Source of the DNA: Pseudomonadota bacterium
GTDB taxonomy: Bacteria > Bdellovibrionota > FAC87 > UBA2466
NCBI GenBank assembly: GCA_009927005.1
Contig: RFNV01000271.1
Coordinates: forward strand, 1 to 34,886
DNA length: 34,886 nt
Reading direction: 5' to 3'
Position 1 is the first letter of the stretch, and each line of letters begins with the position of its first letter. The notes below the pieces were generated by a model. That model was not told where the DNA came from and did no database searches. It saw only the letters and a list, made by a program, of their open reading frames with translations. Position numbers and translations under genes: made by a program. Shown here piece by piece: positions 1 through 7,192 of this stretch.

Positions 1-185
1 GCATCTCTCATCCGTTGAGTAGTCTCGGGAGAATGAGTCCCCGCAGGGGTTACTTTTAATTCTATTTCTAACGTAAGTTGAGAAGCAGTGAGGTGATTTA
101 GAATGTCATGTATAAACTTCTCTAGTTTCACATCGGACCTCTTTTTAACGCGGCTCAACATGGCACATTTAGTTCGTGTTGTCAT
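1..185 (-). CDS. Partial protein with histidine-kinase-like H-box, cut by left edge
   Basis: An open frame reads leftward from an ATG at 183-185 and stays open to the window edge (about 61 codons). Its middle reads FIHDILNHLTA followed by a helical stretch, which resembles the dimerisation/phosphoacceptor helix of sensor histidine kinases (H-D-x-x-N-H). The C-terminal part, including any ATPase domain, lies outside the window, so the family cannot be confirmed. A weak AAGG precedes the ATG. The frame is also open further upstream without a good start, so the true N-terminus is uncertain. The gap between it and the next gene (186-288) holds only an AAGAGC/GCTCTT stem-loop at 221-237 without a T-run. 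The kinase assignment rests on one short motif. Confidence 0.4.
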   Translation of the reverse strand, partial: MTTRTKCAMLSRVKKRSDVKLEKFIHDILNHLTASQLTLEIELKVTPAGTHSPETTQRMRD

Positions 186-288
186 GGCCTTGATTTCGGC
201 TAGAGGAGTGGCTTGGCGGAAAGAGCTCCTGGCTCTTCGGCATCGGGAATATGGATGTGATTTTAGGGGGTTACGATGAAAGACTTTT

Positions 289-1203
289 TCATGAAGTCGC
301 TAGACCTTTGATCCTCACTACTGAACTAAACCAGCCAAAGATGGCCAGAACTGCAGTGCCATAGGCCATTGCAATCAGGCCCACTCCAATGTCCCAGGGT
401 TTGGGAGTAGAAAAAGAAAGTCTCAGAAGCACCGTGGAGATAATGAAGCCCGCATTTCTAAACACATACTCGTAGCGGTCGTAATAAGCCAAAGAGATAA
501 TAAGAATGAACACGTCAGTGAAAATCATAAACTCAAAAAAGAGCGGGAAAAAGAATAAGTCTGCATTTTTCAGTGAGTCGGGAATTCCTAAAACAGCGGC
601 TGGAACAAGTCTTAACCAAACGGCTAGATTTAAAATGGCTAAAGCTGTTAAAACTGCTAGCAGAAGTAGTGCAATCGCTTTCTTAAATTCAATAAACCCA
701 TTGAGATCTCGTTGGATAGGAACTTTGGGAACAACTCTTCGTAGTAAAACAAATATAGTAACAAGAATAAACATGAGGACTGCTCCCCCCATGTCTATTA
801 AAACAGCTTTCACCGCTTCCGTCTGAGAAAGCCAAGAGTCAAAACTTCCAAAACTCCCAATATCCTTAAAGACTCGTCGAACGACCACCAATGATACGAT
901 CTGGTACTGTTTGGCCACCTCTACCGTGTGGGATTCAGCAAGGGCAAACACCAAAAGAATTACTTCGTAGAACAAAATAATACTAAACGGCGTATAGACG
1001 GCGTGGAGGAGGCTTTGATCGAGACCTTGAAAAAGGGTCTGTTGCGTCCCCGGAAAAATACGCATCACGCCGACGAGAATAAGATGCCCAAGAAACCCTG
1101 TCGCCGCGAGAGCCACGACTGCCTTTTCTGCAGACTCTTTCTTCGAGGAGTCAACCAGTCTGTCGAAAACTCTAGCTAGGATCTGACGCAAGTTGATGAT
1201 CAT
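289..1203 (-). CDS. Polytopic inner-membrane protein of unknown function
   Basis: This 304-residue protein has about seven hydrophobic segments (near residues 30-50, 68-88, 134-154, 174-200, 217-240, 250-262 and 275-295), so it is an integral inner-membrane protein. I recognise no catalytic motif or named family. The ATG at 1201-1203 is preceded by AAGGGGC at a suitable distance, which supports this start. It lies just upstream of the H-box fragment on the same strand, so the two could be co-transcribed and this could be a membrane partner of a signalling protein; that is inference from position only. A plus-strand open frame inside it (506-826) has no supporting features. Confidence 0.75.
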   Translation of the reverse strand: MIINLRQILARVFDRLVDSSKKESAEKAVVALAATGFLGHLILVGVMRIFPGTQQTLFQGLDQSLLHAVYTPFSIILFYEVILLVFALAESHTVEVAKQYQIVSLVVVRRVFKDIGSFGSFDSWLSQTEAVKAVLIDMGGAVLMFILVTIFVLLRRVVPKVPIQRDLNGFIEFKKAIALLLLAVLTALAILNLAVWLRLVPAAVLGIPDSLKNADLFFFPLFFEFMIFTDVFILIISLAYYDRYEYVFRNAGFIISTVLLRLSFSTPKPWDIGVGLIAMAYGTAVLAIFGWFSSVVRIKGLATS

Positions 1204-1278
1204 TAGTTGCCCCTTACGTGTCTATGTTACCGCAATAAACTGAATCTGTTTGGATAATTTTGGGAGGGAAAACTTCAA

Positions 1279-1306
1279 TTGAGCGATTATCTTAGGTTAG
1301 TATGAT
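1279..1306 (+). promoter_or_regulatory. Sigma70-like promoter for the 1382 gene
   Basis: TTGAGC (1279-1284) and TATGAT (1301-1306) are separated by 16 bp, close to the -35/-10 consensus. Transcription would start near 1313 and give a leader of about 70 nt. The leader contains a small GC stem (GTCGG 1346-1350 / CCGAC 1357-1361) followed by five T residues, just before the strong GGGGGAGGA ribosome binding site. No second promoter is evident in this gap. Confidence 0.4.
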
Positions 1307-1381
1307 TGTGCATCTAAAAAATGGTATTGTACTGGTTTTCTGTTTGTCGGCTCACCCCGACCTTTTTAGGGGGAGGAACCC

Positions 1382-2122
1382 GTGGCACTCAAAACCAAGA
1401 ATCTCTACACTCCTCATACCGAGAAACCTTATCGGATGTCTCGCTCTTCCATTGAGTCATTCACTGGCTGTCCTCGATGCTTTTATTTAGAGAAACGAAT
1501 GGGAGTGGAACCCCCCAGTGGTCTTCCCTTCAATTTGAACTCTGCAGTAGACGCTCTTTTAAAGAAAGAATTTGATTTCTATAGAGAGCGCAAAGAGCCC
1601 CACCCGTTAATGACTCAGTATAAAATAGATGCCATTCCGTTTTCTCATGCCGATCTCAACAAATGGCGAGCCAATACGAGCGGTGTTCGATTTCACCATC
1701 TCGAGACAAATTTTTTGATTACGGGTGCTGTGGATGACATTTGGGTGGACTCCCGCGGAAAGCTGATTGTCGTTGATTACAAATCTACTGCAAAGAATGA
1801 CGAAATCACTTCACTCGATTTGCCTTGGCACGATGGGTACAAGCGCCAAATGGCAATTTACCAATGGCTCCTTCGCAAAAACGGATTTGAAGTCTCTGAC
1901 ACTTGCTATTGGGTCTATGCCAATGGCGATAAGTCTAAGGACCGATTCGATGCCACCCTCACCTTCCGAATGACTGTGATTCCCTACAAGGGCAGCGACA
2001 AATGGATAGAAAAAACTCTTCAGAACATCAAAGCTTGTTTAGATTCTGATAAGCTTCCACAAGCTTCGAGGAATTGTGAGCTGTGCGGGTATGTAGCGGA
2101 CTTGAAGGAATTTGACCGGTAA
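1382..2122 (+). CDS. PD-(D/E)XK nuclease superfamily protein (RecB/Cas4-like)
   Basis: This 246-residue protein carries the core of the RecB/Cas4-type PD-(D/E)XK fold: GAVDD (Asp118), VVDYKS (Asp132, Lys134) and a downstream QMAIY helix (Gln156). Cysteine pairs at 30/33 (CPRC, after SSIESF) and 232/235 (CELC) match the arrangement that holds a 4Fe-4S cluster in AddB- and Cas4-type nucleases. It is therefore probably a metal-dependent nuclease acting on DNA ends. It is much shorter than AddB/RecB and carries no helicase motif. The start is GTG at 1382, placed 4 nt after GGGGGAGGA. No cas genes or CRISPR repeats are nearby, so a standalone RecB-like repair nuclease is the more cautious reading. 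It is followed almost directly by a GNAT gene. Confidence 0.85.
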   Translation: MALKTKNLYTPHTEKPYRMSRSSIESFTGCPRCFYLEKRMGVEPPSGLPFNLNSAVDALLKKEFDFYRERKEPHPLMTQYKIDAIPFSHADLNKWRANTSGVRFHHLETNFLITGAVDDIWVDSRGKLIVVDYKSTAKNDEITSLDLPWHDGYKRQMAIYQWLLRKNGFEVSDTCYWVYANGDKSKDRFDATLTFRMTVIPYKGSDKWIEKTLQNIKACLDSDKLPQASRNCELCGYVADLKEFDR

Positions 2123-2126
2123 CCAC

Positions 2127-2990
2127 ATGCCCACTGACCTTTTCTCCAATTACAAAATCCGACTAATGAAACCCGAGGACCTTCGTGTTGCTCTGACTTG
2201 GGCAGCGAAGGAAGGATGGAATCCGGGGATTTACGATGCCGAGCCTTTTTGGGCAGCTGATCCGACTGGCTTTTTTATTGGTGAAATAAACGGAAAAGCT
2301 GTCTCCACTTATTCCGCAGTAAAATACGGAAGCACTTTCTCTTTTCATGGTTTCTATATTGTGGAGTCAGACTACCGCAAAAGTGGGTTAGGACTCCCCA
2401 TATGGAATATGGGTAGAGAATCCGTTGGAAAGAGGATTATTGGAGGAGATGCCGTCGTTCAGAATGTTCACCTGTATGAGCGGTTTGGATTAAAATCCGA
2501 CTATCGAACCCCTCGGTTTGGCGGAAACTTTTCTCTGCCCTCTTTCACCTCCAAGAACATCGTAGAGGCGCAGGAAGTTCCGTTCGCCCAATTGCTTCAG
2601 TACGATAGCCTTCATTTTCCCGCAGAGCGTGGCGCTTTTTTGCGGTCTTGGATTTCTCAACCCGAGACGATCAGTCTCGCCTGCTTCGAGCACGGCACCC
2701 TTCGAGGCTATATCAATTTAAGAAAGTGTTTTACGGGCTACCGAGTAGGTCCTCTCTTTGCTGAGGATCCCCAAACCGCTAAAAGCCTGCTTTGTACGGC
2801 CCTGTCTAGAATTTCCAAAGAATCGACGGTGATGATTGATGTGCCAGAACCTAACACCGAAGCCCTGAAGCTCGTTTCCGAACTGAAATTGAAACAGGTT
2901 TTTGAAACAGTTCGAATGTACAGTGGCGGGCCTGCCCCCGTTTTGCCGTTGCAGAAAATATACGGGGTTACGTCACTTGAGTTGGGGTAA
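2127..2990 (+). CDS. Double-domain GNAT N-acetyltransferase (YitH/HolE-type C-terminus)
   Basis: The protein has about 287 residues. The N-terminal half is a GNAT domain: it opens IRLMKPEDL, then has GFFIGEINGKAV and a YRKSGLGLPIW segment corresponding to the acetyl-CoA pyrophosphate-binding loop (R/Q-x-x-G-x-G/A). The C-terminal half (from about residue 140) resembles the second acetyltransferase domain of YitH/HolE-type proteins, with GYINLRKC, YRVGPLFA and a terminal VRMYSGG. It likely transfers an acyl group from CoA to an unknown amine. The ATG at 2127 lies 4 nt after the nuclease stop. An upstream in-frame TTG at 2112 would overlap that gene and is an alternative start. Co-transcription with the nuclease is likely. 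Confidence 0.8.
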   Translation: MPTDLFSNYKIRLMKPEDLRVALTWAAKEGWNPGIYDAEPFWAADPTGFFIGEINGKAVSTYSAVKYGSTFSFHGFYIVESDYRKSGLGLPIWNMGRESVGKRIIGGDAVVQNVHLYERFGLKSDYRTPRFGGNFSLPSFTSKNIVEAQEVPFAQLLQYDSLHFPAERGAFLRSWISQPETISLACFEHGTLRGYINLRKCFTGYRVGPLFAEDPQTAKSLLCTALSRISKESTVMIDVPEPNTEALKLVSELKLKQVFETVRMYSGGPAPVLPLQKIYGVTSLELG

Positions 2991-3046
2991 GCTACAGGAT
3001 ATGAATTCTCATTTGTTTACCCTCATGCTCTGTCAGACAGGCCAGT

Positions 3047-3178
3047 TTAAAAAAGGTTCTGGTGCCGCCTTCCGACAAACAAATGCCAAAGAACCTGGAT
3101 GATGGCTCAACGGAAGTTGAAAGTTGCGGAGTAAACCTGAGTAATCCTGTGATAAGAAACTTTGTTGAGTCCTTTTAG
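3047..3178 (+). pseudogene. Decayed C-terminal remnant of a trypsin-like protease
   Basis: The frame encodes LKKVLVPPSDKQMPKNL joined directly to DDGSTEVES and on to NFVESF, then TAG. It aligns with residues 170-243 of the intact protease at 5514-6287: 38 of 43 aligned residues are identical. An in-frame gap of 31 codons (residues 187-217) removes the GQDSGSP catalytic-serine loop. Upstream sequence is unrelated and in-frame TGA lies at 3002. Most codon differences from the intact copy are synonymous, so the copy had evolved as a working gene before it decayed. Its stop overlaps the stop of the convergent gene by 4 bp. Confidence 0.85.
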
Positions 3179-4080
3179 CTTTTCGCTTTAGTTACTTTGT
3201 TTAACATTTCCGAAATCGGCAGCCTATCAGCAACGCTGCTTGCTTTCCAAGAATGAACCGGTTGCCCCCCCACCCACAACTGAGCCCCGGGCATCATCAT
3301 GCCATCGCCTTCAAGACGTCCCACCCCATGGCCATTGAGAATTCCTGCAACAAACCCTCGCCACAGAACTGAGAGTGAAAACACTTGGCCCCACGTCCCT
3401 CGCCCGAGTCCTACTAATCGGTACAACGCTCGGTCTTTATCTAAAATACTTTTCCAGTCGTGAGGCAAAGTCTGTCCGAGTAAACCCATGTGAACTAAAA
3501 CCAGCGACACTTGTGACTTCTGTAGTTCGTCACTCTTTTCTTTCAAATCTGCGATCATTTCTCGACAGAAAGTGCATCCCGAGTGCCTGAGAAATACGAC
3601 CAAGACCGGGCTCCGCTTTGAGTCTTCTGCAAATGCCGAAAAAGTTTTTCGATGGGCTTCTGAAATTTCGGTCATTTCGGGTTGGATGATTCGTTCGATA
3701 GCTTCTTTGACCATGATGGCAAAAGGTACCCACCAAATGAGATCATTGAAGACGATTATCCACCCAAACTTAAATGGAAAGACTCCTTCCCAAAGGGCTT
3801 TTGCAAAACCTAAAGGGCCAAACGTTTTTCCGAGCCATCCCACTAACACCACTGGCCAGTGCCGGTAAGGATCGTAAGCTGCTATCCAGTAGCCGATGCC
3901 ATAAACTCCCACTATCATCCCAATGCATTGCCAAAGCTCAGGTAAGTTCGGCCGCATCGCTCCCGTAACATCAAAAATCCAAAAAGGAGCTACCAAAGTC
4001 ATGAGGGCAAAAGCAACGTTATAGATCGCAGCTGCTTTTAAAGTGGTTGTCATCCACCGTGGGTGTTTTGCTCTAACCAT
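3175..4080 (-). CDS. Membrane-anchored SelL-related thioredoxin-fold protein
   Basis: This 301-residue protein has two parts. Residues 1-130 form about four hydrophobic segments. Residues 140-290 form a peroxiredoxin-like (AhpC-TSA_2/SelL-type) thioredoxin fold with VLVVFLRHSGCTFC, giving a CxxC pair at Cys169/Cys172; SelL selenoproteins carry UxxU at the equivalent place. The pair suggests thiol-disulfide or peroxide chemistry on one side of the membrane, the substrate being unknown. The ATG lies 31 bp inside the preceding alpha/beta hydrolase gene, indicating translational coupling. It is the last gene of a three-gene operon. Confidence 0.8.
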   Translation of the reverse strand: MVRAKHPRWMTTTLKAAAIYNVAFALMTLVAPFWIFDVTGAMRPNLPELWQCIGMIVGVYGIGYWIAAYDPYRHWPVVLVGWLGKTFGPLGFAKALWEGVFPFKFGWIIVFNDLIWWVPFAIMVKEAIERIIQPEMTEISEAHRKTFSAFAEDSKRSPVLVVFLRHSGCTFCREMIADLKEKSDELQKSQVSLVLVHMGLLGQTLPHDWKSILDKDRALYRLVGLGRGTWGQVFSLSVLWRGFVAGILNGHGVGRLEGDGMMMPGAQLWVGGQPVHSWKASSVADRLPISEMLNKVTKAKS

Positions 4081-4769
4081 TGATTGATCTCCCGAGAATG
4101 AGTGTACTGAATTAAGTGTTTCGCTCCTGAAAGTGTGACCACAGAAGCTTCTTTGGAAAAAGGAATGATAGTATCTTTCTCCCCTTGAATTTCAAAAATA
4201 GGAAAAGGAGTTTGGAGAGACTGGTACCGATCCCCGGGATTCCAGGTGGCACATGCCCCGAGAGACCACTTAAAAAAATTGAAATCGAGTTTGTCGAGCA
4301 TCGCGGAGAGTTGTTCCGCTTGTTCAGAATTCAAGCTCTCCGCTTCTAAAAAACCGTGGGCAAGTTCCCGGTTCAAACCCCACTTGAGAAAAATGTTAGG
4401 GAGCCGGGCTCCTATCATGGCTTGAATTCGAAACAGAGGCTGAATGATCTGTTTTGTTCGCCCCGAAGAAATCAAAAGAACCCCTTTCACTTTTCCGGGG
4501 TGCTTTTGCTGGACTACAGAGCTGATTTCTAAAGCAGCCATCCCTCCAAAACTAAGTCCTCCTAAATAAACACCGTTTGAATCCCGGAAGACTGGAGTAC
4601 CGAGTAACTGCTCAGCAAATCGGTGACAGTACTGAGATAACCCTTCTCCGCTTTTTGGAGCAATCCAATCCGGAGTAAAGAGTCTTTCTCCGAAGTGTTT
4701 TTTTTGCTCAAAAAACAACCCGGAATCAGCTCCCAAACCTGGGAAAAGAATAATCGGCCTAGCCACCAA
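4050..4769 (-). CDS. Alpha/beta-hydrolase fold protein
   Basis: The 239-residue protein has a standard small alpha/beta-hydrolase layout: an early FPGLGAD oxyanion-type loop, nucleophile elbow GLSFGG with Ser73, a late GEKDTIIP acid (Asp199) and GAKH with His218 as the catalytic histidine. It lacks a signal peptide and is presumably cytosolic. The family cannot be narrowed to an esterase, lipase or thioesterase from sequence alone. It overlaps both neighbours (11 bp with the START-like gene upstream, 31 bp with the SelL-like gene downstream), so the three are very probably made together. With a START-like binding protein beside it, a lipid or hydrophobic substrate is plausible but unproven. 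Confidence 0.85.
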   Translation of the reverse strand: MVARPIILFPGLGADSGLFFEQKKHFGERLFTPDWIAPKSGEGLSQYCHRFAEQLLGTPVFRDSNGVYLGGLSFGGMAALEISSVVQQKHPGKVKGVLLISSGRTKQIIQPLFRIQAMIGARLPNIFLKWGLNRELAHGFLEAESLNSEQAEQLSAMLDKLDFNFFKWSLGACATWNPGDRYQSLQTPFPIFEIQGEKDTIIPFSKEASVVTLSGAKHLIQYTHSREINQWLEQNTHGG

Positions 4770-5202
4770 ATACCTCGCGGTACACGCGGGGTCTGATGGA
4801 AAAGCTGAGCCAGAGAGGCCCCCACAGCAGTTTCTCTAAAAGAGGAGACTGGCAACGGTAATTAATCGAGTCTGAAATTCGACTACTTGTCTCGTTGATC
4901 TTCTCTACTCTATGAATGTGTTTCCAATATGTAAAAGGATGCGGCAGTTCTTTTCCTTCATCGATAAACTCCCAAGCACTCTCAGTCTGGGAAGAATCCG
5001 TAATGTGGCTAACCCAATTTTGAAGAAAACCGGGAAGTCCCATTTTCAGATGCACTTCATCCCCTCTTTCGCAGCCATCGAACCGTTCAAGCTCAAGGCT
5101 CATGAAGGGCGGTTTTAACTTTAAAAAAAGCTCCTGATTAAATCGCTTTTTAACATCCAGAACGGGGCTTTTTACTTCTGCCTCAAAATAGAGTCTCATC
5201 AT
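4759..5202 (-). CDS. SRPBCC/START-like ligand-binding protein
   Basis: The 147-residue protein opens with MRLYFEAEV and continues with the alternating strand/helix pattern of small SRPBCC (START-like) domains: an early helix (KKRFNQELF), a run of strands including a WKHIHRVEKI segment, and a long C-terminal helix-like region. SRPBCC domains enclose a hydrophobic cavity and act as lipid, polyketide or aromatic binders or cyclases. No signal peptide is present. It is the first gene of the operon, overlapping the hydrolase by 11 bp. The assignment rests on overall pattern and length rather than on a diagnostic motif. Confidence 0.65.
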   Translation of the reverse strand: MMRLYFEAEVKSPVLDVKKRFNQELFLKLKPPFMSLELERFDGCERGDEVHLKMGLPGFLQNWVSHITDSSQTESAWEFIDEGKELPHPFTYWKHIHRVEKINETSSRISDSINYRCQSPLLEKLLWGPLWLSFSIRPRVYREVFGG

Positions 5203-5260
5203 GGGGCTATTCTAGGAGAAGATAGGCTGAGAGGAAACATGAAACCGAACATTGAGTGAT

Positions 5261-5464
5261 TTAAAGTTCCACCGTTTTTTTTCCAACGTAACGAACAGCT
5301 AAAATTCCAACTTCATAAAGTAGCTGAATTGGGATCATTACTAAGATCATGGAAAAAGGATCGGGGCTGGGGGTTGCAATGGCCGAGACGACCGCATTCG
5401 CCACCAGAGCAACCTTTCGGTATTTACTGAAAGTGTCGGCAGTGACCACTCCCAGCTTTGACAA
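5261..5464 (-). pseudogene. tatC: C-terminal fragment of Tat translocase subunit TatC
   Basis: The 67-codon frame matches the last quarter of TatC: SKLGVVTADTFSKYRKVAL corresponds to the cytoplasmic loop and FxxxR helix, IATPSPDPF to the conserved A-x-x-TP-x-D-x-x-S region, and PIQLLYEVGIL to the P-x-x-x-LYE helix. Full-length TatC has about 240-270 residues and six membrane helices; only the last two remain. The frame opens at a TTG two codons after an in-frame TGA, and no TatC sequence is visible upstream in other frames. It is most likely a dead fragment left by a deletion or rearrangement. The cell should have a complete tatC elsewhere. Confidence 0.8.
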
Positions 5465-5513
5465 AAATCAGAGATCCTTTGTACGATGTGTAGGCGCTCA
5501 TTAGAGCCTTTTT

Positions 5514-6287
5514 ATGAAGCCTTATTTTTTTCTCTTTTTTTATCTGAGTGCCATTTCCCTAGCGGCCGTTAACTGCCCTATCGACAAATCAGACGCCTAT
5601 CCGTTTGTAGTTAAAGTTAGATTTAAGGACGGGGATAATGGCTGCACTGGAAGTGTTTTTAGAAATCGCTTTGTGCTGCTCGCTGCCCATTGTTTAAAAA
5701 GCCGTAACGGGGAAACCAAGAAAGTGGAAGACGTGGAAGTGTTGGGGGGTCCCGATAGTAAAAAAAGACTGAGCTCTGTGAAACAAGTCACTCTTCACCC
5801 CCAATACAAGAGCAAGGAAGACAACGCCTTCGATGTGGCTGTTTTGGAATTAAGTCAGAACTTTCCTCATGAGGCTGGTTTTTCTTTTCAAAAAGTGACT
5901 GAAAAGACGCCGGCAACGGTGGGTGGCTTCGGGGTCTCCACATTAAATGGCTACAAGACCGACGGACAAAGACGGATGGGAACCAATGAAGTAGGAAAAG
6001 TGACCCCAGAAAATATTTGTTTAAAAAAAGCTCTAGTTCCACCGTCCGACAAGAAAATGCCAAAGGGCCTGGGATGCATTCCCTCAGGCCAAGACTCCGG
6101 CAGTCCCTTTATTGTCGATGGTCGAATCGTGGGAGTCTATGGCCGTTCATATCAAGTTTGGCATGATGATGGTTCTACGGAAGTGGAGACCTGTGCTGTG
6201 AATCTGAGTAATCCTGTGATTAGAAACTTCGTAGAATCTTTTGGAGCTGTGGCTCCCTCCTCAACTCATAGCGAAAGAACGCATTAG
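5514..6287 (+). CDS. Secreted trypsin-like serine protease (S1A)
   Basis: This 257-residue precursor has an N-terminal signal peptide (hydrophobic residues 4-18). The chymotrypsin-fold triad is present: His59 in LLAAHC, Asp107 in FDVAVLEL and Ser195 in GQDSGSPF. Cys44/Cys60 fit the classical histidine-loop disulfide. The start of the mature chain does not show a typical IVGG activation site; it reads CPIDKSDAYPFVV, so the activation mode is unclear. It is probably an exported endopeptidase. No clear Shine-Dalgarno precedes the ATG. A decayed homologue lies at 3047-3178 and a tatC fragment directly upstream, so this gene sits at a rearrangement boundary. Confidence 0.9.
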   Translation: MKPYFFLFFYLSAISLAAVNCPIDKSDAYPFVVKVRFKDGDNGCTGSVFRNRFVLLAAHCLKSRNGETKKVEDVEVLGGPDSKKRLSSVKQVTLHPQYKSKEDNAFDVAVLELSQNFPHEAGFSFQKVTEKTPATVGGFGVSTLNGYKTDGQRRMGTNEVGKVTPENICLKKALVPPSDKKMPKGLGCIPSGQDSGSPFIVDGRIVGVYGRSYQVWHDDGSTEVETCAVNLSNPVIRNFVESFGAVAPSSTHSERTH

Positions 6288-6385
6288 CTTTTTTCCTGTC
6301 TTAAGCTTAGGTCTAACTAAAACTTAATAAAACGCTCATCTGTTCTGGTTCTTTCTCCGCCATGATTAAGAAAAAGGAGGATTTG

Positions 6386-7192
6386 ATGAAGGCCGCACAT
6401 CCCATCTTTAACATTGCATCCCGAGCCAAATGGTGGGGAATCCCTCCCGCAGTAGCCTTTGAGCAAAAGGTCCGGATTCGCTTCGAGCGATCTAAATACT
6501 TAGTTAAGACCATTGAGTGTCAAAGTGAGTTAGATGCAGTTTTGAAATTTCGTTATGACATTTTTCACCGAGAGTTCCAGGGAAAACTTCTCCCCTTTGG
6601 AACAGATCAAGACACTTTCGACTCGATTGCAGATCACTTGGTGATTATCGACAAGACCAAACAGAAAATTATTGGAACCTACCGTTTGATTTCCACTTCT
6701 TTTTCCTCCGAGCTCTACTCCAATTCCGAGTTTGATATTTCGGAACTTCTCGCTACCCCCGAAATTAAACTAGAACTCAGTCGCGCTTGTATCCATCGAG
6801 ACTATCGCAATGGCATTGTGATTAGCTTGCTCTGGAGGGGGATTTGTCAGTATATCGCGGCAATCGGTGCGGATTATGTTTTGGGATGTTCCAGCATCAA
6901 CACCATGGATAGTGGTGAGATTTCTAAAATCGTAAAAATTCTAGCTCAACAGAAAGTGGGATTGAATCATTTTACAGTTTTTCCAAGAGAAGAATACTTC
7001 AGGAAAAATGGACTTCATCTTAAAAATCGAAAAAAGATAGAAGCTCTTCCCTCCCTGCTTCAGTCTTACTTGAATTTTGGCGCTAGAGTAAGCCTGCATC
7101 CTGCTTGGGATTATCAGTTTCACTGCGTTGATTTCTTTACAATCCTAAATGTCTCGGAGATGCCCGCTGCCTATCAAAATAAATACCTATGA
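6386..7192 (+). CDS. olsB: OlsB-like N-acyltransferase (ornithine lipid synthesis, first step)
   Basis: This 268-residue protein belongs to the hemolysin-like/OlsB GNAT family (Acetyltransf_5). Marker segments are KFRYDIFHREF, IIGTYRLIS, ELSRACIHRDYR and GADYVLGCSSI, the last resembling the GC(A/S)S motif of the family. OlsB transfers a 3-hydroxyacyl chain from acyl-carrier protein to the amino group of ornithine. The start at 6386 is chosen because AAAAAGGAGG ends 5 nt before it; an in-frame ATG at 6362 has no ribosome binding site. The stop overlaps the start of the next gene, an OlsA-like acyltransferase, and this pairing is the main reason to prefer ornithine-lipid synthesis over an unrelated GNAT role. 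Confidence 0.8.
   Translation: MKAAHPIFNIASRAKWWGIPPAVAFEQKVRIRFERSKYLVKTIECQSELDAVLKFRYDIFHREFQGKLLPFGTDQDTFDSIADHLVIIDKTKQKIIGTYRLISTSFSSELYSNSEFDISELLATPEIKLELSRACIHRDYRNGIVISLLWRGICQYIAAIGADYVLGCSSINTMDSGEISKIVKILAQQKVGLNHFTVFPREEYFRKNGLHLKNRKKIEALPSLLQSYLNFGARVSLHPAWDYQFHCVDFFTILNVSEMPAAYQNKYL

Noticed and set aside
217-242. Stem-loop AAGAGC/GCTCTT between the first two genes as a terminator
   Set aside because: The stem is short with a bulge when extended, and no T-run follows on either strand.
1382-2122. Cas4, hence a CRISPR locus
   Set aside because: The iron-sulfur PD-(D/E)XK pattern is shared with other RecB-like nucleases, and no cas1, cas2 or repeats are present.
2112-2126. TTG at 2112 as start of the GNAT gene
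   Set aside because: It overlaps the nuclease stop and its AAGGA lies only 2 nt away; the ATG at 2127 fits the domain start equally well. The choice remains uncertain.
6362-6385. ATG at 6362 as the OlsB-like start
   Set aside because: The strong AAAAAGGAGG lies downstream of it and is correctly placed for the ATG at 6386.
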